Positions 1 through 6,603 of a stretch of 6,866 nucleotides of DNA are shown in pieces. The DNA is taken from assembly GCA_023387245.1 (NCBI GenBank), contig JAEWIH010000097.1, forward strand, positions 1-6,866, in the 5' to 3' direction. The notes below the pieces were generated by a model, which was given only the letters and a program-made list of their open reading frames with translations, ran no database searches and was not told the origin of the DNA. The position numbers and the translations under genes are program-made. Positions within the stretch are counted from its first letter, which is position 1, and every line of letters starts with the position of its first letter. The stretch is from Bacillota bacterium. GTDB taxonomy: Bacteria > Bacillota_I > Bacilli_A > Erysipelotrichales > Erysipelotrichaceae.

Positions 1-726
1 GACGAAATGAATATATTGTGGGTTATGTTGCCTGCTTCAGTTACTAATCAAACAATAGCCACTCTAAGTAAATTATGTAATCCTTTTGATATTATCATTG
101 ATGGCGGAAATTCTGATTACCGTGACAGCATCAAAACATCTATCTATTTAAAAGATAAAAAAATTTATTTCTTTGATATTGGTACATCAGGCGGTATATA
201 TGGTGCAAGAAATGGTGCTAGTTTTATGTGTGGCGGTGATGAAGATATTTTTCAAAAATATTTATCGGAACCATTGACAAAAATTTCGATGCCTAATGGT
301 TGTTTATATACAGGTAAAAGTGGTAGTGGTCATTATTTAAAAAATGTTCATAATGCTATGTTATATGGTTATATGCAAACACTGGGTGAAGGTTTTGAAT
401 TATTAGAAAAAAGTGAATTCGATTATAATTTAAAACAAGTAGCAAATTCTCTTTCTAAATCTAGTGTTATTCGGGGTTGGTTGTTAGAGTTAGTTGCTAA
501 TGCTTTTGAAAAAGATCCTCATTTAGAAAATATATCTGATGTGATTTCTGCTAGTAAAACAACAAATTGGATAATTGATTCTGCTTTAGATATGGGAGTT
601 CCTATCCCTATTATTTCATTATCATTAATGATGCGACAAAGAAGCAATCAAAAACAATCTTTTTCAGCTAAAGTAATTGCTTCATTGCGCGATGAAGTTG
701 GTGGCCATAAGGCGATGGGTAATTAA
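1..726 (+). CDS. 6-phosphogluconate dehydrogenase-like protein (short form), 5' end cut by window
   Basis: The frame is open from base 1, so the ATG at 7 is internal; about 60 residues holding the Rossmann GxGxxG strand lie upstream. Residues are numbered from that Met. Family marks seen are WVMLPA (5-10), IDGGNSDY (31-38), DIGTSGGIYGARNG (57-70), GHYLKNVHN (108-116) with catalytic Lys112 and Asn116, an EGFELL stretch, VPIPIIS (198-204) and a C-terminal LRDEVGGH. The total length would be about 300, which fits the short decarboxylating 6PGDH type. The family oxidatively decarboxylates 6-phosphogluconate to ribulose 5-phosphate with NAD(P)+. Three normally conserved sites differ here: Leu119 replaces the catalytic Glu of KxxHNxxE, the usual DSGEGRWT segment reads ASKTTNWI (182-189), and the RxRSR arginine is Asn214. 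It could therefore use another acid or be a divergent paralogue. It leads a PTS operon, so its substrate may be the PTS product. The fold is sure; the reaction is not. Confidence 0.85.
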   Translation, partial: DEMNILWVMLPASVTNQTIATLSKLCNPFDIIIDGGNSDYRDSIKTSIYLKDKKIYFFDIGTSGGIYGARNGASFMCGGDEDIFQKYLSEPLTKISMPNGCLYTGKSGSGHYLKNVHNAMLYGYMQTLGEGFELLEKSEFDYNLKQVANSLSKSSVIRGWLLELVANAFEKDPHLENISDVISASKTTNWIIDSALDMGVPIPIISLSLMMRQRSNQKQSFSAKVIASLRDEVGGHKAMGN

Positions 727-729
727 ATA

Positions 730-1053
730 ATGTGGTTTTATAAAATAGAAAAAAATGTTTCTGAAAATAAAATGTATATTACTTATAACTCATTAACTTC
801 TTATTTTAAAAATATAATAGGAATAATCGGAATAATTGCTTGTGCTAATAATAATATATTAATAGCTTGTTCCTGTTTAGGTATTTTAGCTATCACTTTA
901 ACTTATTATTTAATCCGGTATGGTTCATTGATTAGATGGTTGAAAATATTAGAAAAGCAAAATTTATTGTTAGTATCTGGAAATCGCTATTCCTTTAAAA
1001 ACCCACTGAAAATTACCGTTTTAGAAAAATATGAAGAAAATAGAGCGTATTGA
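730..1053 (+). CDS. small membrane protein of unknown function
   Basis: This 107-residue protein matches no family I recognise. Residues about 25-39 and 43-62 are strongly hydrophobic (many Ile, Leu, Ala), giving one or two membrane spans. The first is short and is separated from the second by an Asn-Asn-Asn turn (40-42). The C-terminal 40 residues are basic and polar and probably cytoplasmic. The start lies 3 nt after the stop of the dehydrogenase-like gene and in the same frame (stop, one codon, ATG). There is no usable Shine-Dalgarno sequence nearby, so translation probably depends on coupling to the upstream gene. Its last 23 nt overlap the start of the activator gene. The tight packing, and the lack of any other gene in this 300-nt stretch, argue that it is real. 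Its place in a PTS operon suggests a role near the transporter, but nothing in the sequence proves that. Confidence 0.6.
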   Translation: MWFYKIEKNVSENKMYITYNSLTSYFKNIIGIIGIIACANNNILIACSCLGILAITLTYYLIRYGSLIRWLKILEKQNLLLVSGNRYSFKNPLKITVLEKYEENRAY

Positions 1054-2929
1054 AAAATTATTGAACATTCTAATGTATAGCGATAAATTCCAGACAGCTA
1101 GTAGTTTAGCTAAAGCATTCGGCGTCAGTAACAAAACTATTTATAATGACTTAAAAATGATAACTGATATTTTATTGAAATACGATTTAGAATTAATATT
1201 AAAGCCAAAATCTGGTATTAAAATCGTAGGAAATAAAGAAAATAAAAATAATCTATTGAGTAATTTTCGTTTCGAAATATCGTCTTTTAATATAGATAGA
1301 ATCAAAAGACAATTTGAAATTCTTTCGTTGTTATTGTTATCTGATAATCATATATATTTAAGCGATTTATGTCAAAAATATTATATTAGTCGTTCCATGC
1401 TAGAAAAAGATTTAAATGATTGTGAAAAATGGCTCATAAAACATAAATTAACATTAATCAAAAATGAACACGGTATTAAAATAAGCGGTCAGGAAATATA
1501 TATTAGAAACGCTTTGTCATCATTGGCTAATTTGATTAACGAAAATAATTTATTAATGGATAAATTATTTAAATATTCACTAAACAACTACTATCATCAA
1601 ATTAAAAATATTGTTTCAAATTGGGTTTGTATGTTTAGAGTAAATTTAAATAGTGTCAATTTAGATAATTTGATCTTCCATATATCCATTATGGTTTATC
1701 GCATTATTCAAAACAAAACAATAAAAGACAAATGTAACGGATTAAAACATCAACTAAATAGCCATTATATGCCGCAATTAAATCAATTGTTTAATGATTT
1801 AGAAAATAAATTACAATTAAAAATACCTACAGCCGAAAAAGATTTTATTTTTTTGCACATTATTGGGTTGTTATTTGATAATAAAGATTTCTTAAATAAT
1901 GATTTTTATGAAAAGTTACATATATTAGCAACAACAATAATTGAAGAATTTATTACTAATATAGAAAAAATCATTCCTTTAAATTTAAAAAATAATAGCG
2001 AATTTAAACAATCATTAGTAACACATTTACTGCCTACTATATATAGATTACAGATGGGTTTAAATTTATACAATCCCCTGCTTCATACTATTAAAAAAGA
2101 ATATTCAAACATTTATTCTTTATCAACCATTATTAATACTAGTTTTTTAAAATATTTAAACATTAAAGCTAGTGATGAAGAAATAGGATTTATTACTTTA
2201 CATTTATCATTAGCCATTGAAAAAATTAAAGAAACTATTACTGCTGCTATTATATGCAAGGCCAATAATAGTATTGTAAATTTTTTATTAACAAATTTAA
2301 AAAAGAATTTTCCTTACATAAAATTTATTGTTACTAATATAAGACAATTGGATTCTATTGAAAATCTAGATTTTATTTTATCTACAGAATCTATCGATAC
2401 TACTATTCCTTTATTATTAATTTCTCCTATTTTAAGTAAAGCAGATATTTTAAATATTCATCAAATGATTAGTAATCAAACTTATAAATCTAAGCCTTTA
2501 TTTACTAAAAATACTGTCTTAATTGAAAAATCTATATTGAATAAAATTGAAATACTTACTAAATTATATCAATGCTTAAAATTTGAAAATGCTGTTTCTG
2601 ATAATTTTATTAATGGGGTAATAAAACGCGAAAAAATAGGAAATACCGAAATAGGAAACGGTGTTGTTTTAACACATGGATTTAGCGATGATGTATTAAA
2701 AACACAAATAGCATTTTTAAAACTAAATAATCCTATCCAATGGAATAGTGAATTAATAACTTTTGTAGTAATGCTAGCTATTGATAAACATGATGCCAAA
2801 AACGTTATCAAAATGAATTGGCTTTATAAATTATTAGTAGATAAAAAGCAAATTGAAGCAATTAATAAATGCAATTCGGATTTTGAATTATTCATTTTAA
2901 TCAGTAAAGCTATCACAAATCATGAATAA
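1031..2929 (+). CDS. PRD-containing transcriptional activator, MtlR/LicR type (BglG superfamily)
   Basis: This 632-residue cytoplasmic regulator has the full domain order of PTS-controlled activators. An N-terminal winged HTH (1-65, with the helix TASSLAKAFGVSNKTIYNDL) is followed by a second Mga-like HTH (about 92-165, helix LSDLCQKYYISRSMLEKDL). PRD1 carries His217 and His276, and PRD2 carries His332 and His391, so all four usual PRD histidines are present. An EIIB-like domain (about 404-480) keeps Cys409. An EIIA-like domain (about 500-632) has His549 in GVVLTHG. In this family, phosphorylation of PRDs and EII-like domains by PTS proteins sets DNA binding according to sugar supply. The start overlaps the upstream small ORF by 23 nt and has no clear Shine-Dalgarno; a later Met (15) would break the first HTH. 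The gene lies 12 nt before EIIA, so it most likely activates its own operon; the operator would lie upstream of the window. Confidence 0.93.
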   Translation: MKKIERIEKLLNILMYSDKFQTASSLAKAFGVSNKTIYNDLKMITDILLKYDLELILKPKSGIKIVGNKENKNNLLSNFRFEISSFNIDRIKRQFEILSLLLLSDNHIYLSDLCQKYYISRSMLEKDLNDCEKWLIKHKLTLIKNEHGIKISGQEIYIRNALSSLANLINENNLLMDKLFKYSLNNYYHQIKNIVSNWVCMFRVNLNSVNLDNLIFHISIMVYRIIQNKTIKDKCNGLKHQLNSHYMPQLNQLFNDLENKLQLKIPTAEKDFIFLHIIGLLFDNKDFLNNDFYEKLHILATTIIEEFITNIEKIIPLNLKNNSEFKQSLVTHLLPTIYRLQMGLNLYNPLLHTIKKEYSNIYSLSTIINTSFLKYLNIKASDEEIGFITLHLSLAIEKIKETITAAIICKANNSIVNFLLTNLKKNFPYIKFIVTNIRQLDSIENLDFILSTESIDTTIPLLLISPILSKADILNIHQMISNQTYKSKPLFTKNTVLIEKSILNKIEILTKLYQCLKFENAVSDNFINGVIKREKIGNTEIGNGVVLTHGFSDDVLKTQIAFLKLNNPIQWNSELITFVVMLAIDKHDAKNVIKMNWLYKLLVDKKQIEAINKCNSDFELFILISKAITNHE

Positions 2930-2941
2930 TATGGAGGATAT

Positions 2942-3418
2942 ATGAATTTAGAAAACATTATAAATATAAATCTAATAAATTTAAATTTAAATGCTAAATC
3001 AAAAGAAGAAGTTATTGACTACATGTGTAAAAAGTTATATGACTACAAATATATTAACGATTTAGAAAAATTTAAATTTGCTGTCTATGAAAGAGAGAAA
3101 ATTGGTGAAACAGGCATGGGAAATAAAATTGCTATACCTCATGGTTTAAGTTCACATGTTATTAATCCATCTGTTGTAGTTGCTAAAACTACTCAACCAA
3201 TTACTTGGGAAAGTCTAGATAATCAGCCAGTAGAATTAATATTTTTACTTGCAGCACCTACAGACAATGCACAAAAAAGTCATTTACAAATACTTGCCCA
3301 ATTGGCGGCAGTTCTAGCTTATCCTAAACATATAGATGAATTAATGAATTGTACTACTGAATTAGAGTTTTACAATTTATTTAACGAATACTTAAAAGAA
3401 AGACTAAAAAATAAATAA
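2942..3418 (+). CDS. PTS system, fructose-family EIIA component
   Basis: This is a stand-alone EIIA of 158 residues, normal for the PTS EIIA-2 (fructose/mannitol) fold. It receives phosphate from HPr and passes it to the EIIB encoded next door. The phosphoacceptor is His67 in the motif GNKIAIPHG (60-68), preceded by the usual REKIGETGMG stretch. The second conserved histidine of the active site is His114 in SHLQILAQLA. A GGAGG sits 4 nt before the ATG, much better than the signals ahead of the two preceding genes, which suggests independent strong translation of the PTS genes. It resembles the EIIA-like domain at the end of the regulator just upstream (REKIGETGMGNK here, REKIGNTEIGNG there). 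The actual sugar cannot be read from EIIA. Confidence 0.95.
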   Translation: MNLENIININLINLNLNAKSKEEVIDYMCKKLYDYKYINDLEKFKFAVYEREKIGETGMGNKIAIPHGLSSHVINPSVVVAKTTQPITWESLDNQPVELIFLLAAPTDNAQKSHLQILAQLAAVLAYPKHIDELMNCTTELEFYNLFNEYLKERLKNK

Positions 3419-3431
3419 CAGGAGAATAAAA

Positions 3432-3755
3432 ATGAAAAAAATTATTGGAATTACTTCTTGTACTTGTGGCATAGCACATACCTATATGGCACGCGAAAAA
3501 TTAATTGAAGCAGGAAGAAAATTAAATATTGATGTAAAAATAGAAACTCAAGGTAGTGGTGGAACTGAATATCAACTTACGTCAGATGATATCAATAATG
3601 CTGATTGCGTTTTATTAGCTACTGATGTAGCGGTCTCTGGGACAGATCGTTTTAAAAATAAACCTGTCGTTAAAGTACCAATTTCCACGGCTATTAAATC
3701 ACCCGAAGGATTATTAAAGAAAATTATAGAAAAAATAGAAAAACAAGGAGAATAA
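3432..3755 (+). CDS. PTS system, fructose-family EIIB component
   Basis: This is a 107-residue cytoplasmic EIIB that carries phosphate on a cysteine between EIIA and the incoming sugar. The P-loop is at residues 8-17 (TSCTCGIAHT), with Cys10 as phosphoacceptor. The family usually has Pro-Thr or a similar pair after that cysteine; here it is Thr-Cys, putting a second cysteine (Cys12) two residues from the active one. Other family marks are TYMAREKL (17-24), the KIETQGSGG segment (36-44), ADCVLLATD (57-65) and DRFKNKP (72-78). A GGAG lies 7 nt before the ATG. The gene starts 13 nt after EIIA and ends 2 nt before EIIC, so the three subunits are made together. Full family length and no sign of damage. 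Confidence 0.95.
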   Translation: MKKIIGITSCTCGIAHTYMAREKLIEAGRKLNIDVKIETQGSGGTEYQLTSDDINNADCVLLATDVAVSGTDRFKNKPVVKVPISTAIKSPEGLLKKIIEKIEKQGE

Positions 3756-3757
3756 AT

Positions 3758-4819
3758 ATGATTACAAATGTTTTTAAAAATTTTAAAATGCATTGTATGA
3801 GCGGAATTTCATACATGATTCCAGTAATTGTAATTGGTGGTTTTTGTACCGCTATTGCCAGATTATTGGGTGATGTTGATGCAAACGGTAGTTTAGGTTA
3901 TGCATTTATTACAGCTGGTAATGCTGCATTTTCACTAATGATGGCTGCTTTATGTGCTGGTATAGCGTATTCGATAAGTGGTAAACCTGGTATTGCGCCA
4001 GGATGTGTTGCTGGATTTTTGTCAACTAAAGTAAATGCTAGTTTTATTGGTGCTTTAATTTGTGGTTTTTTAATAGGAATCATGATTTTAGCTATGCAAC
4101 AATATTTTCCTAAATCAAAGGCGCTTAAATCAATGTATCCAATAGTGATTTATCCTGTGCTGTCAGCAATTGTTGCTACTATATTAATAATTATTGTCAT
4201 TGGCCCACCTCTTGCCGCATTAACACAAATGATTGTAGATTTATTTATAAACATGGGAACAACATCTAAATTTTTACTTGGGTTTATGATGGGGTGTATG
4301 ACTGGATTTGATATGGGTGGACCTGTTAATAAAATTGGTTTTTCGGTTGTTAGTGCGTTTGCTGCTGCTGGAATTTGGGGACCTGCTGCAGGTAAAAATG
4401 CTGCCGCAATGGCTCCGCCACTAGGAATGGCAATTTCTGCATTATTATTAACACCTAAAAAATATACAGAACAAGAAAGAGAAGATGCTAAAGTTGCTAT
4501 CGCAATGTCGTTTTGCCAAGTTACTGAAGGTGCATTACCTTTTGCATTCAATGATCCAAAGCGTGTTATACCAGCTGTTACAATTGGCTCAGGGATTGCT
4601 CACGGATTAATTTTAAGTTGGGGTGTTACAGTTCCAGTATTACATGGCGGTATTTTTTCAATTCCTTTAACTAGTAACCCGTTATTGTGGATATTAGCTT
4701 ATTTAATTGGTGCTTTAGTAACAGCGTTAATTGTTTCAATATTTAAACCAAAATCTCCTATCGTTCATGAAACTATAGAAGAAGAATTTAACGATGAAAT
4801 TGAATTTGAACTAGGATAA
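3758..4819 (+). CDS. PTS system, fructose-family EIIC permease
   Basis: This 353-residue integral membrane protein is the sugar channel of the system. Several hydrophobic segments are visible, starting with SGISYMIPVIVIGGF (15-29), then about 48-72, 80-114, 127-158, 171-182, 194-231, 271-293 and 308-329. Fructose-family signatures are ISYMIPVIVIGG, GFDMGGPVNK (183-192), TEGALPFAFNDP (256-267) and VLHGG (294-298). The loop at 232-246 (TPKKYTEQEREDAKV) is charged and cytoplasmic-like. The tail after 331 is rich in Glu and Asp. The start has GGAG 7 nt upstream. The protein is of normal length for a separate EIIC with no fused EIIA or EIIB. Fructose is the default assignment for the family, but related members carry mannosylglycerate and other sugars, and the dehydrogenase-like gene in the operon hints at a sugar acid. 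Confidence 0.94.
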   Translation: MITNVFKNFKMHCMSGISYMIPVIVIGGFCTAIARLLGDVDANGSLGYAFITAGNAAFSLMMAALCAGIAYSISGKPGIAPGCVAGFLSTKVNASFIGALICGFLIGIMILAMQQYFPKSKALKSMYPIVIYPVLSAIVATILIIIVIGPPLAALTQMIVDLFINMGTTSKFLLGFMMGCMTGFDMGGPVNKIGFSVVSAFAAAGIWGPAAGKNAAAMAPPLGMAISALLLTPKKYTEQEREDAKVAIAMSFCQVTEGALPFAFNDPKRVIPAVTIGSGIAHGLILSWGVTVPVLHGGIFSIPLTSNPLLWILAYLIGALVTALIVSIFKPKSPIVHETIEEEFNDEIEFELG

Positions 4820-4843
4820 CCTTTAACTATATATTAATATAAT

Positions 4844-4886
4844 AATGAGAATGTCATTGTAATGAAATTTCAAGGATATTCTCATT
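4844..4886 (+). terminator. hairpin terminating the PTS operon
   Basis: An inverted repeat begins 24 nt after the EIIC stop. AATGAGAAT at 4844-4852 pairs with ATTCTCATT at 4878-4886. The stem continues inward with a G-T pair, two more pairs, one A-G mismatch and three further pairs (4857-4859 with 4871-4873), leaving an 11-nt loop. The 3' side is followed by TTTAATATTTAT, an interrupted T tract. The long stem and position make it a likely intrinsic terminator; the weak T tract leaves some doubt, and it could instead protect the 3' end of the mRNA. Confidence 0.65.
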
Positions 4887-5107
4887 TAATATTTATGACA
4901 CAAAAATATAATGAAAAACATATATCTAATTAAACTGTTTAAAGATTTAAATATAATATATTAACTTCTACCCAAACATTACACATCCAACAAATTTGAT
5001 ATTTGTTTTGTTTCTATTTATTTAAATAAACTAAAACTATCAAAAATATTGATATAGGTTTGAATATAAAATTTGCTTTTAAATTGCATTAAATATAAAA
5101 TTAAAAT
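4887..5107. other. A+T-rich intergenic spacer, possible weak promoter for the methyltransferase
   Basis: I see no gene on either strand. The stretch is almost all A and T, with a 14-bp palindrome of A and T only at 5017-5030 and a small inverted repeat CAAAT-N5-ATTTG at 4991-5005. The next gene needs a promoter because a hairpin separates it from the PTS operon. The best candidate I can offer is TTGATA at 4996-5001, with TATTTA 17 nt further on at 5019-5024. A second TTGATA at 5049-5054 has no good -10 partner. Base composition makes chance matches likely, so this is only a suggestion. Confidence 0.3.
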
Positions 5108-6217
5108 ATGAAAAATAATAAACAAATATTTCCGGGCTGTAATTGTGCTATTGCTGATTACAACAATGCTTGCCAACAAAAAATTAAACAAGTTACTCAA
5201 TTATTAGGACCACTAAATGAATTTCATTTTATGGAAAATCCACTATATTACCGGCATAAAGTAATTGCTAGTTTTGGATTAGAAAAGAAAAAAATATTAG
5301 CTGGTATGATTGATTCAAAGAACAATAAAATATTGGATATTGAAAATAGCCCTATTGAGCATCCTTTGGCTATTAAAATTATTCAAGAAATTAAAAAACT
5401 AGTAATTAGTTTTAAGTGGAAAGTAGATTATCGCGGTTATATAGCAGATTGTTTGAGACATGTATTAATTAGAGTTAGTAATTATAGCCAAAAAGCATTA
5501 GTAGTATTAATTACTAATAGTAATCGATTAAAAGGATTAAGGCAATTTAGCCAAGCTTTAATTAAAGCAATTCCTGAAATTGATTGTCTATACTTATGTA
5601 TTAATAATAGAGATAGTTCTATTGTCTTAACCGATAACATTAAACATTTAGCTAAAAATTCATATTTGAGAGAAAATGTTTTAGGACTAGATTATGACAT
5701 AGGACCTCTTTCCTTTTTTCAAATTAATCCTGAAATGATGAAAGTATTATATACTAGAGCGATAGAGTGTTTAAATTTAAAAGGTAATGAAACTATTTTA
5801 GATTGTTATTGTGGATTAGGTAGTATTAGTTTATTGTTGGCTAAAAAGGCTAAATTTGTTGTTGGCATAGAAAATAATTTTTCTTCAATCAAAGGAGCTA
5901 AGCATAATGCTAGAATGAATAATATTAACAATATAGAATTTATTTGTGAAGATTCAGGCTCATTTATGAAAAAATCCAAGTATAAATTCGATATTATAGT
6001 TGTTGATCCGCCTCGAAGTGGATTAAGCAAAGAATTTATAAATGGATTATTAATAAATTTACCTAATAAATTTTTATATATAAGTTGTAATCCAATTACT
6101 TGTGCCAGAGATTTAAAAAAACTTAAAAATCATTATAAAATCGATTATAGAATTTTAGTTGATCAATTTCCTATGACAGAGCACGTTGAGACGGTAGTAT
6201 TATTATCCAAACTATAA
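5108..6217 (+). CDS. 23S rRNA (uracil-C5)-methyltransferase, RlmCD/RumA type, without TRAM domain
   Basis: The protein transfers a methyl group from S-adenosylmethionine to C5 of a uridine, almost certainly in 23S rRNA (family COG2265; B. subtilis RlmCD modifies U747 and U1939). In its 369 residues I see YYRHKVIASFG (47-57) of the central domain, QINPEMM (205-211), the SAM loop DCYCGLGSISL (232-242), IVVDPPRSGL (297-306), catalytic Cys327 in YISCNP, and the general-base Glu361 in EHVETVVLL. There is no N-terminal TRAM domain, making it about 80-90 residues shorter than RlmCD. The N-terminal Fe-S cysteines look reduced: Cys11, Cys13 and Cys22 are present in an unusual spacing, and the fourth position appears to be Ser81 (ENSPIEHP). 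A stop lies two codons upstream, so 5108 is the longest start; no Shine-Dalgarno is visible in the A+T-rich leader. Which uridine it modifies cannot be told. Confidence 0.9.
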   Translation: MKNNKQIFPGCNCAIADYNNACQQKIKQVTQLLGPLNEFHFMENPLYYRHKVIASFGLEKKKILAGMIDSKNNKILDIENSPIEHPLAIKIIQEIKKLVISFKWKVDYRGYIADCLRHVLIRVSNYSQKALVVLITNSNRLKGLRQFSQALIKAIPEIDCLYLCINNRDSSIVLTDNIKHLAKNSYLRENVLGLDYDIGPLSFFQINPEMMKVLYTRAIECLNLKGNETILDCYCGLGSISLLLAKKAKFVVGIENNFSSIKGAKHNARMNNINNIEFICEDSGSFMKKSKYKFDIIVVDPPRSGLSKEFINGLLINLPNKFLYISCNPITCARDLKKLKNHYKIDYRILVDQFPMTEHVETVVLLSKL

Positions 6218-6241
6218 ACAACATCTTCATTTACTATTGGT

Positions 6242-6287
6242 AGCCTAAATGTAATGGATTTTATCCATTGTCCATTAGGCTTTTTTT
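6242..6287 (+). terminator. intrinsic terminator of the methyltransferase gene
   Basis: Starting 24 nt after the stop, AGCCTAA (6242-6248) pairs with TTAGGCT (6275-6281). Inside it a second stem forms from AATGGA (6253-6258) and TCCATT (6264-6269). The 3' side runs straight into a seven-T tract (6281-6287). This is a textbook rho-independent terminator for + strand transcription. The 5' side has no matching A run, so it is not an obvious terminator for - strand transcription arriving from the right. Confidence 0.88.
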
Positions 6288-6432
6288 CTGGATAAACATA
6301 AAAATATGAAATTAGCGATTCAATAAATTGTCTTTATTCTAATCTGGATATATTAGCAAACTTATAAATGAAACATTTGAGTATACATAATAAATAAGAC
6401 AAAGATAAATGTATCATCAGTATCTGAAATAA
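6288..6432. other. intergenic boundary between chromosomal gene and mobile-element-like genes
   Basis: No gene with a start and ribosome binding site is visible on either strand. On the - strand a 33-codon open stretch continues just after the stop of the 45-residue ORF, but it has no start signal. If the right end of the window is an integrated element, its boundary with the chromosome should lie in this stretch or just left of it. I found no convincing terminal inverted repeat or target duplication. Confidence 0.35.
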
Positions 6433-6570
6433 TTACAAATAATGCTGTTTTTTTATCTCCATTTCTCTATGTATTATGCGTTTTAATTTATCTTGCATGG
6501 TAACCATTACATTTTCACTAAAGTGGACAATCTTTTTTCCTACATTCTGTTCATTTTTATTTTTGTGCAT
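6433..6570 (-). CDS. small TnpW-like mobile-element protein (45 residues)
   Basis: This - strand ORF starts at 6570 and stops at 6435-6433. Its charged product carries KKIVHFSENVMVTMQDKLKR (12-31) followed by IIHREMEIKK. That pattern (hydrophobic strand, HFS, then an MQDKLKRII helix) resembles the small TnpW-type proteins carried by clostridial transposons; this is recognition from memory, not a search. The ribosome binding site is very strong (GGAGG inside a purine run, see the separate entry), which supports expression despite the small size. It is 106 nt downstream of the stop of another - strand gene, with a terminator between. TnpW proteins have no settled function. No recombinase gene follows it on the left, where one might expect the rest of an element, so it may be a remnant. 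Confidence 0.6.
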   Translation of the reverse strand: MHKNKNEQNVGKKIVHFSENVMVTMQDKLKRIIHREMEIKKQHYL

Positions 6571-6576
6571 ATAGTT

Positions 6577-6590
6577 CCCCCCCTCCTTTT
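6577..6590 (-). promoter_or_regulatory. strong Shine-Dalgarno for the 45-residue ORF
   Basis: Read on the - strand this is AAAAGGAGGGGGGG, with the AGGAGG core 11 nt from the ATG at 6570. The run of seven G is striking in such A+T-rich DNA. It decides the start of the small ORF and is the clearest ribosome binding site in the window. Confidence 0.8.
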
Positions 6591-6603
6591 GTTTGTTGCA
6601 ATC

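Noticed and set aside
2569..2811. 80-residue - strand reading frame within the activator gene
   Set aside because: It is antisense to the conserved EIIA-like domain, with no start signal or recognisable motif.
4150..4551. 133-residue - strand reading frame inside the EIIC gene
   Set aside because: It is the antisense shadow of a well-conserved membrane protein gene; its Ala/Pro-rich product matches nothing and has no start signal.
5017..5030. 14-bp palindrome of A and T as a possible operator
   Set aside because: Short palindromes of A and T alone are expected in this composition, and no partner copy was found elsewhere.
5018..5200. 60-residue - strand reading frame over the methyltransferase start
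   Set aside because: Product is mostly Phe, Ile and Leu as expected from A+T-rich DNA; it overlaps a solid gene and has no ribosome binding site.
6334..6432. 33-codon open stretch on the - strand after the 45-residue ORF
   Set aside because: It has no start codon with a ribosome binding site and no recognisable motif; stops in the other frames are frequent, as expected by chance.
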